A stretch of 64,000 nt of DNA from Puccinia triticina (taxonomy: Eukaryota; Basidiomycota; Pucciniomycetes; Pucciniales; Pucciniaceae). Positions 33,010 through 46,029 of this stretch are shown here, one piece after another (position 1 is the stretch's first letter; every line of letters starts with the position of its first letter). A program made the position numbers and the translations under genes. The notes below the pieces were generated by a model. The model ran no database searches, was not told the origin of the DNA, and worked only from the letters and a program-made list of their open reading frames with translations. The stretch spans positions 930,001 through 994,000 of the forward strand of contig NC_070564.1 of the NCBI RefSeq assembly GCF_026914185.1, written 5' to 3'.

Positions 33010-34858
33010 ATGTTGGTACACAAGATATCAATACTTGTGCGAATTTCAATCCTTTTAGCTCCACTTTATGAAAATATTTGGAGCACTGCAGTTAACACTG
33101 AAATACAGACTGCCGCCTCACTGGACCGCCAAGGTATCAGTGATCCTCTTCTTCAGTTATATAATGACGACAAAGGAATTTCTGAAGGACTGGGTAGCAG
33201 TACTGATTGTGAAGCAGAAGATTCCAAATCAATCAATTTGAGTCCAATCAAAACAGACAATCTAAAGTCCAGCGACTGTCAGATGAACACAGTGGAGTCC
33301 CCAAATCTTCTGGCATCTGATCCTGCAGGAATACGGGGTGTTGAAAGTGAAAATCAGCAGGTCAACTTGCTGCCAGGCGAAGGTAAAGAAAGCGGGGAGG
33401 CGTGAGTGGATTTTTTTTACCATTTCTTGGAATATATAGAAAAATGCTGAATTTCATCTTCACTTCAGCTCGGACGCAACTGCCAGAATTGAAAACTTAC
33501 ACATTGCCCAAAAGTCTGAGTCTCATGCAGAGCTTCCCTCATCCAAAAGCGCGGTGTATAAGTATGATAAAATAAACCCAACACCAAAACTTGAATCATT
33601 GGAATCCTATAAAGGTTTCTTCAAATCTACTTGCTTCAAAGGCCCCACTGCAGAACAGGGAGCGGATGAATATTGCATATTTATAAACCCAACTATCAAC
33701 AAAGGGCAAGGAATGGTTATAGTTGCCCCACCAAAGGTTTTTGAAGGCAGTCTGAAACACGGTCTTTCCCTGCTTGACGACGAACCAATCCCTGTCGCCA
33801 TGAAAGTTGTAGAAATACCTGAAACTGGTGATAAGAAAGTAGTTGCTGCTCGCAATCTGGGGATGGGTGATTACGTCGAACGGGCGCGACCTGTTGGTAT
33901 CTTCTCAGATATGGAACCGATCTGGAAAACTCCCCTGGGCTATAGTATTCGCCGACAGGCTATTGATCATTTACCGCTACAAACTCGAGCGGCAGTTGCA
34001 AGTCTTCCCACTGAGGGTTATTCTACAACCGAGGACCATTTTATTTCGGGTTTGATTGATCACAACACTGTTATAACCAGGCTCTTATATGAAGGTCAAT
34101 CATTCAAGTTTGTTTCCCTATTTTTGAATGCCCCGTAAGTCCTGTTATTGATGGAGCACTTTTGAAGAAGGGGAAAGCATAATGATTGTTTTTCTCGCCA
34201 ACATTTTTTAGTCTCATACGTCATTCCTGCCAACCCAATGCGTTGGGTACCATGAATTACGAGGAACAGAGCTTTCACATAAAGACTTTTGAGCCAATCG
34301 CAGAAGGCGAAGAGATCACCATAGCTTGTAAGGAACCATTTATATTGTAAATTGTAGTCATACGGGGGCCTTGCACTTATCGAATTCATACCCAGACGAT
34401 TATGCTGATCCTGACCCGAATAATCAACAACGGAAGCTTCCTCATCGCTTCGTTTGCACCTGCGATAACTGCCGGTCAAGAAATGATCTTGGAGAGAAGC
34501 ATTACAAACAAGTCGAGCGTATCTCTGAGCTCGTGGACCTCTCCAAAGATTCAAAGATTTCGGCTCATGAAGCTGAGGAGCTTATCGAACTTTGTAAGGA
34601 GGTAAGCTTGACACTCAACAATATAAACACTTGTGAAAGATATAGATTATTTTATGTGACTCAAGCTAACTTTTGTATTTCATGATGTGAAAACAGAGAA
34701 AATTCCCTTGGGGTGTCGTAAATTCACACCATATTGCTGCTAATTTGTATGATTTGCAAGGAAACACAGAAAAAGCAAGAGAGCACATTGACATATTAAG
34801 AGGCTGGAGAATGGTTTGGAAAGAAGGAGAGCTTTACATTCTCAAGGAGCCAGAATGA
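33010..34858 (+). CDS. SET-domain protein with signal-peptide-like N-terminus
   Basis: Five exons (33010-33401, 33469-34134, 34212-34327, 34396-34601, 34697-34858) give 513 residues. The N-terminus, MLVHKISILVRISILLAPLY, has a basic then hydrophobic stretch followed by small residues (STA), as in a secretion signal. Residues 30-165 are a polar, low-complexity region. The SET domain starts around VVAARNLGMGDYVERARPV and includes RHSCQPNA (the NHSCxPN motif with R in place of N) and GEEITIAY|DY. The cysteine cluster FVCTCDNC resembles the zinc-binding post-SET region of SMYD-like proteins. The substrate could be histone or non-histone lysines. The acceptor at 34395 was chosen because it restores both ITIAY and the Cys cluster in frame. 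A signal peptide on a SET protein is unusual; the alternative is a membrane-anchor or mis-placed start. Confidence 0.8.
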
Positions 34859-35095
34859 CTTGCCATCCAACCAGCATCAAAGTGTAACTCCTGTCTTTTC
34901 CCTGCAGGCAAATAATTTCTGCAGCTGGCTCCATGGTTTTTTTTTTTGAGATTCCATTTTTCATCAACATGCATTGTGTGTCATATTTTTGTGCTCCTAT
35001 CCAAATAGGGGGTTCATGTTGGCAAAATTTGCTGCTGATTTTGTCTGCTCATGCAACTTTCAGTAAGGTTTATGTGTGCTTCCAAAGGGAATTTC
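34859..35095. other. 3' flank of the SET gene
   Basis: No gene. It contains ATAGGGGGTTCATGTTGGC near 35007, apparently another end of the TAGGGGG element family described next. Confidence 0.35.
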
Positions 35096-35883
35096 TAGGG
35101 GGGTTCACAATTGAATGGAGGACTTCTGTTCAATCTGGAAAGTCAGATCTGAGATGCCAGATTTCAGATTTTGCAGGGAAATCTAGGTCCCCAAAGATCC
35201 CTGAAGTGACCCAGAGTTCCAAATTTCAGATTTCCCTGTGAAATCTGAAGTTTCAGATTTATTCAAAATTGATGTGAAGTCCTCCAATTTTACAAAAATT
35301 TGGAGCTGAATTCAAGGCCTGCCTGAGCAGAATTATAAAGTTTGGGTAAAATGCACAACAGCAAGTAAGGTTCCAATCCGGTACCCCGGAGCCAGATATC
35401 ACCTATCCCACACCCTCATCCTGTTCATATCCGGAATCCGGCCGGATTTCTCCGGATCTCAACTCAGGTACAAAAGTAAGCTGGTGTCATGGGATTGCCG
35501 GGGATTCCCCAAGAAAATTGCAGATTTGAGTGGGTTTGCCTGGGATACCCAGAGGCAAGCCCTGATGGGAGCGGGTTTGATGGGTATTCCCCAAGAAAAG
35601 ACCCAATTTTGGGGTGTTTTCCGGGGTTTCCCCGGACAAACCCCACTTTTGCAGTGCTTTTCAATATCCAGCTGGATTCCAGATCTATCCAGCTCCATCC
35701 TGAACCCAGATCTGGCCTGCGGGATTTCCGGATTCCACCAGATCTGCGGAGTCTGGATTGGAACCTTAGCAGCAAGTGATACTGATCAATCAGTGTGATT
35801 CATCAATTTTTTTTGAAAAAATGTTCATAAACACCTTAAAATGTGTCCTAAAGTTTTGTAAATTTCAATTGTGAACCCCCCTA
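35096..35883. mobile_element. 788-bp MITE-like element with TAGGGGGGTTC ends
   Basis: TAGGGGGGTTCACAATTGAA at the left is matched by the inverted right end TTCAATTGTGAACCCCCCTA. If TA is the duplicated target, the element would be Tc1/mariner-like. The subterminal sequence ATAAACACCTTAAAATGTG at 35827 recurs at about 57008 and, slightly altered (ATAAACACCTTAAAATGGGC), at about 57373, so this is a repeated family. No coding sequence is convincing; mirrored GGG(A/T)ATTCCCC-rich sequence near 35490-35650 gives short open frames on both strands. Confidence 0.55.
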
Positions 35884-37278
35884 CTAGGAGGTTTCACAAT
35901 AAGAATTTCTGCCTCCCATGGCACAAAATTTGCTTACTTGCGGGAAACATACTTGATTAAAATTTGGCTGGAAGTCAATTGCCCCAAGCAACCCCATCCC
36001 CATAGCAATACTTGTGAACTCCTTCATGGGTTTCCTTATTATGAAGCTCCTTATTTTCTTCAGCTATATCCAACATGCTATAAGGGCCCCCCAAGTTGTA
36101 TATTACCTACAGAGAGTAAATAGTAGACAAGCAGAATGACATCATCATTGGTTTTCTGCTCTGTTCAAGACACCTTTGATTTGATAAGCTCTGGGCTGGC
36201 TTTATGGGAGCAGCAGGCCTCAATAAGTTGATTTCCAAGCACCCCTCAAATGATTCTGCCATCATCAGCTCAGTTACAGCCCCTGCCAGCTACAGCTCTT
36301 CATCACTCAAATCTGCAATGCATGAGCAAATTAAAACATTAGGTTCTTCCGTTGGCTTTCAGTCCTTGAGGACATTTTGAGATCTTCTAGTGCCCAAGCT
36401 CCCCTCCAAATCCGTTAGTGTGGGGCCATGGGCTCTTACATTTAATTCCCTTCCACGTTTCTGATAAACTTTCTTGAATGCTGATGCTGTTTCCTTCCCA
36501 ACCCTTTTTATCTTGGACCCATCTCTCCTATTTTCTTAAACTCATAAGGCCAAAGATAGATGATTCTACAGCTGCGTTATTACAGGACCCCGGCAAGCCC
36601 CCGTGTAGGTTTTGAAAAATGTAGGTCAAATGGGCAAAAAGCCCAAAATCCTCATCTTGAAAGAGGTATGAACTGTGGAATTTTGCCCAAAAGGTACTCT
36701 TGAAATAGCCCGTTTTGGGTATGCAAAACGGATCAAAACTGATAAAATCTATGGTGCATGCCCCGGCCCCAATATCTCCCCGGGGATCCCGCCTTTTTTA
36801 GGGGACTATAGGCCAAGCATACTCTTGAAAAGGTATGTATTTGCCAAAAAAAAGGTCCCCGCGGGGTGCCCGGGTATGACTTTGCCACTTTTTCAACACC
36901 CTCCCATCTTAGGGCTGGTCAGGGACCAGTTATTCCTGAGTTCGTAAAAAATTGTGTCTGCCAAAAAGTGTGGATGATGGGCCAACATGAGTTGATGGGC
37001 AGATACTGTTGCAGCTTGAGGTTGGGCACTGAGACGTCTACATAGTGAGTACTTCGCATGGTGCTTTCTCCATTACGTATTCAGTTTTGATGAGGTGGGT
37101 TGTCATCTGACCGGGTGATGGGGTCAGGCGGCAGTCTCATGAAGTTCCTTTAGCTCTGCCACTCTGAAGTTCGCGATGAAAAAAAAAAGAAGAGCTGTGT
37201 TTCCACATGGACTTGGATAATTTCATATTTGACTAAGCATCTTCGTTTCACCTCCATATTCTCGTGATCTTACCGAGG
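35884..37278. other. Intergenic with TIR-element-like remnant
   Basis: No gene supportable. At about 36583-36890 CAGGACCCCGGCAAGCCCCC and internal GGTACTCTTGAAA and GGTATG motifs resemble the ends and subterminal motifs of the element at 24842, suggesting a diverged relative without a clear second end. Confidence 0.35.
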
Positions 37279-39240
37279 ATGATGAACAGAGGAGCCCGAC
37301 AGACCCGGCACTTGTTCCATCCAACCGTATCCTGTCGTATTACCACCACCACCATATCAGCACAGCCACAGCCACAGTCTTACAAACGGCGACCGTTTAC
37401 CCATCTGGCGCCGAGCCAGGCCGAGCCGAGGACCGGAACTGGCGAGCCGATGAGAGCCGCCTATCCGACACTCTCGACCTCCAGCTTTCTCTGCCACCAA
37501 CCGGAAGATGTCGAGCGTATCGCCGGCCTCACGAGGAGCTCTGCGGGTCAGCCCATTGACCAACCCACGCCGCCGGTTAAGCTCAAGTAAATGGCCTCGC
37601 AAGTCACTCTAACAGACCCCAGACCCTGTCCTTATGGGTTGTTTAGTATGTTTCAGGCTATTAGGGATGCCCTGGCTATCACCCTCCAGACTGACGACAG
37701 CGCCGTCCTCTTCGGCGAAGACGTCGCCTTTGGCGGCGTGTTCCGGTCCGTCTTCCCGCTATGGGCCTATCTCCGTGTGGGCTGTTTTGTCAGCTGACTA
37801 CATCCTCTTCTATCCTCCTCCGCCTTCCCCAGATGCTCCTTGGGTCTTTCGGAGGAGTACGGCCCCGATCGTGTGTTCAATACTCCCCTGACGTCAGTCC
37901 ATCCATTCTTCGACTTGTCTGACCCATCTATCTACAGATAACTACATGCTTACTTTTTGTTAATAATCAAATCTACTCAGCGAACAAGGCATCGCCGGCT
38001 TCGGGATTGGGATGGCCGCCATGGGGCATACAGCAATAGCGGAGATCCAATTCGGGGACTAGTTGAGTCAATTTACCCGGATTCTTCGAGTGTCTCGCAC
38101 CTCTTCCAACATATGTAATAAAGCAATCCCATTCCTGGAATGGAATGAAGGGATAGCACACTGATGATCTCGCGGAAAATCGTTGGATTTCTTGCAGCAT
38201 CTTCCCAGCGTTTGACCAATTGGTCAGCGAGGCGGCTAAGCTTAGATACCGAAGCGGAGGCATGTATAATTGCGGAAATTTGACAGTTAGGACACCCATC
38301 ATGGCAGTTGGCCATGGCGGGCTTTTTCATTCTCAGAGTCCCGAGAGTTTCTTCCAGCAAGCCTCAGGATTGAAAGTGAGAGTTTCTTTGGCGCTATTCC
38401 TGCAGAGAAGGTAAGAAAGGGGACGCTTATGTTACCGGCCAAAAATAAATAGGTTGTCATACCGAGGTCACCGACCCAAGCCAAAGGGTTACTTCTAGGC
38501 TCGATCAAGGAGCCAAACCCGGTGATATTCATGGAGCCGAAGGTGCTTTACCGATCGTCAGTGGAGTGGGTACCAGGCGGAGAGTACACGCTGCCGTTAG
38601 ACAAGGCGGAGGTGCTGAGTACAGGCCAGGATTTGACGGTGGTGAGCTACGGCACGGCGGTGTACGTCTGCGAGCTCGCATTGGCCATGCTCAAGAACCC
38701 GCCCCCGGAGATCGCCCATCTCGTCCCGCCCAGTCTCAGGAACATCTCCGTCGAACTCATCGACCTCAGAACCGTCATCCCCATGGACCAAGAAACTGTC
38801 GTCGAAAGCGTCCGTAAAACCGGCAGAGCTATCGTCGTCCATGAAGCCGCTTCCAACGGCGGCGTCGGTGCCGAACTCGCGGCCAGGATCCAGGAACATT
38901 GCTTTACTAGGTCTGCTCTTCTTTTTTAGCATAAGTCAGCTCTCCTCCTGTCGCTCACGTTTCTTTTTGTGTTCATCTATCACAACCTCCGGTAGACTCG
39001 AGGCGCCGGTCAAAAGGGTTTGCGGCTGGGACACGCCGTTCCCGTTAGTCTACGAGAAGTTTTACGTGCGTCCCGAGTTTCTTCCCTGCCAACTCACCCG
39101 TCTTGTATGGATAGTGGGAGACCATTAGGGGGTCACAAGAAGCAGAGAGATGACTGAAATCTTGGTGGGGTTGATGGATGGTTCAGTTACCAGACCAGAT
39201 CCGGATCCTTGACGCGATCGTCGAGACGATGAGATACTGA
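37279..39240 (+). CDS. BCKDHB: Branched-chain 2-oxoacid dehydrogenase E1 beta subunit
   Basis: Eight exons (37279-37586, 37647-37745, 37833-37892, 37981-38061, 38198-38375, 38453-38910, 38996-39065, 39187-39240) give 435 residues in one frame. The protein is the beta chain of the thiamine-diphosphate-dependent E1 component that decarboxylates the 2-oxoacids of Leu, Ile and Val in the mitochondrial matrix. Diagnostic blocks are [113 protein letters not shown] and [14 protein letters not shown]. The first about 100 residues are basic and Ser/Thr-rich, fitting a mitochondrial presequence. The intron 1 acceptor at 37646 was preferred because it yields [13 protein letters not shown], as in the family. 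The ATG at 37279 is followed immediately by a second ATG. Confidence 0.95.
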
Positions 39241-40610
39241 TTCTGGAATCGAGCTCGGATGAACGAGAAGATTTGGACAAAAGACGTATTCTAGCATCTT
39301 TGTTGCAATAATTGGGGACACGATTGGCTCTTGACTGAAAAGATCTACCGGTCTGGGCCCTCTTTTCGTATCTCACATCCTGCGCTGTGAACCAAGCAGG
39401 TTACGCTTGGTGGAGTATCCTTCTTGTACTATGCAGGTATCTCGCGCACTGCAGGATTCTTGGCTTTGTTGTGGGGTTGTCCTCGTCTCTTCCTCCAACT
39501 CGCTCCCTGCCTTTCTCTGCTCCCAGCATCCGCGTCTTCTTCTCTTGAACTTTGTAATAAACATGTTGTATCAATGATGTACTAGCAATTTGTCTTCTTC
39601 CTTCCTCGTCGACTTTCCCCTTCACACGTTTTAATAACGTTTGCGTTGTCCCGGACTGGGCCATGTATTTTGCCAGTGGCAGAGGGGTTTGTTATATTTA
39701 TGAACGCAGCTTTGAGGAGACCTTTCTTCAATGGACAACCTTAAGGCTGGCTGGTGGCTCCTCAGCCAAGGGTTCCTGGCCGGTCGTTTTGCGCTTCTCG
39801 AGAATGGTGGGAGATGAGAAAGTACACGGCCGGCGCTGTTTGACGCCCAAAGTACGGCAGTTTTGCTGTCCTCGCGCTTCAGTTTGACCCCGCGGGGAAT
39901 GACGATGTGAGTACGGGGCGCACGTTTTCCGCAAACAACCCAGCATGCGGACAGCTTACCACCCAGTGTCATTACGGTCCGACTGCTGGCCATCCAGCGG
40001 AACGTTGACTGGTTTGGTCATCACATTGGGTGCTCTGACGCTATCTAGACAGCCAACAGTAACCCATAACTCTGTCAGATGACCAACACTGTGCGGTCAT
40101 TGGAGTGGTACACAGGCACACGGTAGGCAATCCAGTGGTTTGACCAAGCCTCGCCCATTGTGCAAACCTCTCAAGATACAGAGCCGGGGTGTAGTGCATT
40201 ACTCTAAGGCTTTTGAACGGCTGCTGAGACACACTCTTGATTGCTCACAATTGCTTACTTGGCTGAGACTTCATTATATTCTAATTTTTAGCTGGGGACT
40301 TATTTATTTTTTAAAAATACAAGCTATTTGAGGATCAGATCAATGGTACATAGTCATTAGAGAAACAAATAGAGATTGTCTGATGGGACAGAACAGATGA
40401 GCTGGACTCAATATACAAGTGGTTCAACCTTGAAACGAGGATTGAAAGCCCTGATCGGGCTTGGGAGGAGAGCAAGCACAATCAAGAAGGGATTGATAAT
40501 GAAGAATGTATGAGGTGGAGGGGGGAGGGGATTAGAGCAAGGCACGATTGAGGGGAGAGGATGAGAGCGAGATGAGATGGAGGGCAAGGCGAGGGTATGA
40601 GAGGGGGATC
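39241..40610. other. Intergenic, no gene seen
   Basis: A minus-strand open frame at 39993-39631 (120 codons) has no recognisable features and is not called. The remainder has no supportable gene. Confidence 0.35.
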
Positions 40611-40735
40611 GGATGGAGGCAAGAGGATGGAGGCGAGAGGATAGAGGCGAGAGGATAGAGGCGAGAGGATAGAGGCGAGAAGATGGAGGCGAGAAGATGG
40701 AGGCGAGAGGATGGAGGCGAGATCATTGATGGGAG
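40611..40735. repeat. GAGGCGAGAGGAT minisatellite
   Basis: About eight head-to-tail copies of a 14-15-bp unit (GAGGCGAGAGGATAGA or GAGGCGAGAAGATG) with few differences. The purine-rich strand bias continues into the flanks (40520-40770). Confidence 0.85.
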
Positions 40736-40769
40736 ACCGAGAGGGACAGGGAGGGGAGGAGAGGCGAAG

Positions 40770-41459
40770 GACTTTATATGTTGTATTCTAAAACAGATGA
40801 CGTCACATCTGCTACACTCACGGGCATGGTTGCTTGCCCTTCATTGATGGGGTGAGTTTTTGCTTGCGGTTCTCTAGCTTATTGCCCCAAGGGGTTATTC
40901 AATGGGACCATGGGGTTGTGAAAGTTTGACCAAATCAGTCTGCCAATGTCACCGAGCTGGACATGAGGTCTGCAATGAGGCACAGTGAGGCACTCACTGA
41001 TGACTGCAACAGAGATGACTGAAGTATATCGGTTCCAAGGACCACTTCAACTGTTTGGTGGCCTTGGCGGTAAGCACACCGTACTATCATCTCTTACGAA
41101 GCTGGGCCACCGACCAAGGCCGGCAAATAGGCAGCATGCCGCCGACCCCTCAACCTCGCCGGTTGGCGTGCTGTGGTTTCAAGTCAGAGAGCTGTTTTTC
41201 TGGCCTGGCCGACTCTTTGACCCAATGCGAGTTCGCAGATCGCGCCGGCCGTGTAGAATGTTGCATTTTATGTAGTACATTCCACTCCCCCGGTAGCTTC
41301 AACGAAAGCTCGGGTGTGTGCGAAACAGGGCAGAAACTGCAGACTAAACTCAGACTATTTAACCAGACATCCTCCTTCCACCCAAACTTAAAAGTACCCA
41401 CCACCAAACCACACACACCGCATATCCAGCCACCAAGATACACAGACAGTCCAGGACCC
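40770..41459. other. Upstream region of the AVL9 gene
   Basis: No separate gene is supported. An open frame runs into the AVL9 ATG from upstream (from 41055) but lacks conserved sequence before that ATG. Confidence 0.4.
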
Positions 41460-44400
41460 ATGGATCGAGAGAAACCACCGCTCTCAGTTTACGCGGTCAT
41501 CCTCGTCAGCTTTGATCATGCACTCGGACCAACAGTCGAATGGAGCTTCCCAGCAAGCCTAGCAGAACACGACGCACTCAGCCAACAGATCAACCGAAAC
41601 CTGCCCTTCCTGGCTCTGCCCGATGGAGCCCATCTCGTCAGTCACGCTTCACATTGCACGCAAAACACTGCTAATCATCTGGCTGACTCGTGTCTAATAA
41701 ATATTGCCCTGCAGAAAACTGAAGACTATTCCTACTTCCATCTCTTCCTGCCTCACCTGTCGACCGACTCAACTATCTTTGGTATCTCGTCAGTCATCGC
41801 ACACCTCTCCAATAATTGCACAGCTCAAACTGATATCCACATATTCATACCTCAACCTGGCCGGCGTAGTTGTAATCGACAAATCGTCAGCACGGATCTT
41901 ATCAATCCAGGCGCAGATGTCACAAGGTCCACAGTCCAAAAAGCAGTCGGTTAGTATCATCTCCCAGCAATTCCCCCGGGATCTTGAATACCAAACCAAC
42001 AAATAAAAAAGATATGAATATCAACATCTTGCTGAATTGAAAACTTCAATCTGAACGATGTAGTTGTGCTCGCCAACCAACCTGTGTTCGGATGTATCAG
42101 AGACAAACTAGGAGTCGTCACCCGAGCGCTGTTTGCCCAGAGGGACTTCACAGACCGCTCGATCCTCGAAGATTTCTACCACAGCTTAGCGGCCTCCTTC
42201 AAGGTAGGACTCGGCGAGGGGGGCGGGGAGGTGACGATGCGACTGGCCGAGCCACCCAACGATCAGCAAGCCTGTCCCTCCACTAGCCCTGCAAGCTCCA
42301 CCAACGGCGCCGAGTCAACCCTCGATCCCGAACAAGAGGCTCGGCGGGCAGAGGCACTCAGGATCAAGAAGGGCAAACAGAAGGAACGGTCAGGTGAGGC
42401 TGCTATGTACATGGGTACCAAGTTCGTCCGGGCTTGATTAGCATTCTCAATCAGCATCTCCCACAACTCACTCGCACATGTTCTTCCTCCTTGAAAAACC
42501 CACCAATTCAGCCTGCGTGAATTGATACATCACTTCAGATTGAAAACTCTGCAGTTGGTCAAGCTGTTGCTCTTACAACGCCGGGTAAGCTCCCATCCTC
42601 ATTTCTATCTCTCTGAACCAACAAGCTTCAGATTGACATTTTCCATCCGGTTTGCATCATAGATTATGTTCTATGGACATCCTGTGGAAAGCTTGTGCAC
42701 CTATCAATACTCACTCGTATGTTAGCCCAATCTGTTCACAAATCCCTTTCAAACCTTGCTCACTTACTTGATGAACACATAAGGTCTCTTTAATCCCATG
42801 TATGTGATTTTTCTTCCCTCTGCGTTTGCTTCATTCGCCGCAGATGTGAGTGACTGATGAGTGCTTGGGGCGATTTTTTCAGGTCTACTAGTCAACCTGG
42901 AAGACTCCGGCTCACCCATGCTGGCCGAACGGTCTCGAAAAATCTCCCAACCGACGTCCCTTCAAACCTCTGATCGCCACAGTCTATTGAAATACTTCGG
43001 ACTGCCCTTGGACATTTTCGGACAAGTACGTGCGTCATACTCTTCAATGACATTGTACACGTCCCCCCAGCTTGCGAAAACATGTGCTGATAAACTGAAT
43101 TTGACCGTATTTACATAAAAATCATTTCCTTGTCATAGGATTCCTTCTTCCAACCTTATTTACCCCTGCAACAGATCGACCTCTTGAAAGCTTCAACATA
43201 CTTGGTCGGAACAACAAATACGATTTTCCAGCAGCAAAAGGATTGCAAGATTGATGCTATTGCTAACGTCCGTCTGCCATTCTTCTCTTTTCACTAGTTT
43301 ACACCCTCTGGAAGTTCTGTGTGCTCATTCAAATTTTTGGTTCTGTAGATCGAGCTTGCTACCCTGGAGTTGAAAGATCCCAAGCTCGCTAGTTTGATCG
43401 CCCTTACCTCCGCAGATCGGAAATGGATGGACGAGGTGAAACTTCAAACTTTACCTTAACAATGTACACCACATTTCTGAAATCATTTTTCTATCACAGT
43501 TAATTGAAGCTGTTGATTCTTCTTGGAACGAGGATGACCCTTCCCGGCCTATTGGAAATAAGTGAGAAGCTCTCCTTTTCCGCAGAGCTCGTTCATTCTT
43601 CCATTTGCTCAAACAACCAATCAAATCATTTAATGTCGTCCATCCAGGTTTTTGGGGAGCGACGATTATCTTCGGAGGGAATTCGAGGTGTGTGCACAGA
43701 AACAATTAACTTGTATGCTCTTGCACTTACTGACCATCGCTACAATTTCCCGCGGATTTGATTAGAATTATGTTTGCTCGGTGAGTACACTAAAACGTGA
43801 GACGGATTGTGTGATAGACGCTTACGATAGAGCTGTTGCAGGCCTTGTCGGTGGTCAAGTATTCAGATTATTGTGAGAATAGTAGAGGGGGTGGACCGAC
43901 ATTAGGTAATAATGGTACGAAAAGAGTCTCGAGTTGTCTAGTCTTCATCTAGAACCGACGACTGATAAAGGATCTTTCCCGATTTCTCTCAATAGAATCG
44001 GCTAATGCTAGCGTCGCGGCTTTCAACGAAGTCTTTATCCAAGCATTCAAAACTACGCATGCATTCAAGTTATGGGACAAGCATACGGATAGGTAAGGGC
44101 AAGTGCGAACCTTCTATTTCCCAGAAACTGGCTAAAACGGGACTTGCTTGATTGTTAGTGTGATCTTCGACTTGATCGACCCGCGGCATCCTTGCGAGGG
44201 CCGAGTGTCGGTGGTAGAGGACGTAGGAATTTGGTTATCGCACGGGATCAAAGACCTCAAGCTCGACGAAACGCTCTCCAAAAGCTCCGAGAGCGTCTGG
44301 AAATTGGCTTCTAGTATCCGCACCGACTTTGCAAAACGACAGGCCGAGTATAAGGAGAAATCCATCCTCCAAAGCAACCCTGCCAAATCCTCGGAGCAGG

Positions 44401-44801
44401 GCACTGCGGCCGCCGTCGGCGGTGCGGTTGACTCGAGCAATGTGGCCGAGGAAAGGGACGTGGCGAAAGATGCTAACGGGGAAAACGCAGCAGGTACTGA
44501 TCAGGACCCCCGCAAATCCGCGAGTTCAATATCACTAACCTCGGATTGTTTTTCCTCGTCCGTAGAGCCCCCTCCGATTCCGTCCCGAGCATCATCCATT
44601 GCGACCTCCTTCAGCAGCTTCTTCTTCGGCACCAACAGTACCAACGCCAACGGAGATACAAACAGCGGCACTGTCCCTCACACCTTGCCAACCAAGAACG
44701 GCCGGCCGGCATCCATCGGCACGGATATCGCTAATAACTCTTCTAAGACTGGCGCGACGACTACTGCTTCCCCTATCCAGTCGTTCTTCCGTTATAGCTG
44801 A
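41460..44801 (+). CDS. AVL9: AVL9 late secretory pathway protein
   Basis: Sixteen exons were placed by eye: 41460-41636, 41715-41788, 41870-41949, 42064-42421, 42512-42584, 42663-42716, 42784-42799, 42883-43025, 43139-43267, 43349-43435, 43500-43561, 43648-43687, 43766-43780, 43842-43914, 43996-44092 and 44159-44801. They sum to 2121 nt, exactly 707 codons. AVL9 belongs to the DENN-like group and acts in exocytic vesicle formation at the Golgi. Family blocks seen: YAVILVSFDHALGPTVEWSF, LPFLALPDGAHL, DYSYFHLFLP, FGISCNRQI, ADVTRSTVQKAV, QPVFGCIRDKLGVVTRALFA, MFYGHPVESLCTYQYSL, LPLQQIDLL, YLVGTTNTIF and RHPCEGRVSVVEDVG with LSHGIKDLKLDE. Two very short exons (16 and 15 nt) and one donor (GTTCGT at 42422) are the least certain. 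An Ala/Glu/Lys-rich insert after LAASFK and a Ser-rich C-terminal tail are lineage features. Confidence 0.93.
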
Positions 44802-46029
44802 TCTTCCGCCTCCTGTTCTGCTCTCTCTCTCTGGTTTTGTTGTTTCCCCTTTTCCTCCCTCCTGCTTTGTACCCACGTTTATTCTCCACTTTTATTTGCC
44901 TCCATCTCTTTCTGGTTGCTTGTACATCCTCTCTCATCCACATCTTCCTAACTCTTCCCCTCGTCTCCCCTTCCTCGAAGATTTTACTTATCATCCTTAT
45001 CATTGTTGTTGTTCAATCAACTCGCTCATCTTGGTTTCTTCTGATGTTCTCCCCTCGCTTTCTCCGTCCCATTTCACTCGGATATATCACATATAGGTCT
45101 TATTAACTCATTTTTCCTGGGATTTCCATATGCTATGTATTGTGTAAGTATTGGGTCTTTGCATCGTACATTTATTGTTTCATTTCTTTGATACATACAA
45201 GAACCTTTTCTATTTCTATATAATACAATTTCATACATATAAGTGCATACATACTGGACAAAGATTATTTGTAAAAGATTTAAAGAACTTGGTCATTATG
45301 AATTATACAATAGCAGGGGGGTTCCTAGTTGAATTTTACAAAGCTTTGGAAGAAAGACCTGTAGAGCAACCACGTTGGTCACAGTTTTAGCTTAGATTAG
45401 TGCAACTAATCCAATGCCTCAACCACATCAGTTTAGATTAGTTTGGGAGTAACTAATCCCAGGAGTAGGAGTTGGTGTAGCAGGGAGGAACATCACTCCT
45501 TGCTAATCCTGGGAGTAAGCAGGTTTCACATGCATGTAAACATGGCTCCCACTCAACACCATGCACCCGGCCCAGATTACATAATCTCTAAGTGCATACC
45601 ACATACTTGTTGTGAGAGGAGCTTGCAATGATGATTGATTTACAATCAGAGAGAGGAAATCAACATATGTACTATCTACACCACCTGTGACACATGTTGC
45701 TGTGGAGACTCTTGACTAGATATGTGACAACATTACTTGCACACCTATTTAACCCTAACTGATGTGGTCAACGGCAAGGATTAGCACTAATCCAGGAGTC
45801 AGTGGTGGGCAGATATGTTACTTTACATTACAGCATTTCAATTGGATAACGGAACATCTTTTTGGTTATCCGAATTGGCCATTTTGGTAATGAACAAAAA
45901 TTTTGCAGTAAAGTAAAGTAAAGAAACTTTTCTTTCAACCTGATTTTTTATGTTTTGGGTAACGTATCTTTCTTGATATGGTGGTTTTGGTAAAGGGGGT
46001 TGGCATTATTGCAAAAAAAGATCAACATG
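44802..46029. repeat. 3' flank and a TAATCC-type inverted repeat
   Basis: C/T-rich sequence to about 45000 is the 3' flank of AVL9. At about 45394-45800 GATTAGTGCAACTAATCC and ACCACATCAG are mirrored by GTGGTCAACGGCAAGG and ATTAGCACTAATCCAGGAG, suggesting a MITE of about 400 bp. CAGTGGTGGGCAG at about 45801 looks like a hAT-type terminus without a visible partner. No gene. Confidence 0.4.

Noticed and set aside
37591..37797. Alternative start ([12 protein letters not shown]) for the E1 beta subunit
   Set aside because: It lacks a mitochondrial presequence, and the 60-bp intron with acceptor at 37646 gives a continuous family-like [13 protein letters not shown] junction.
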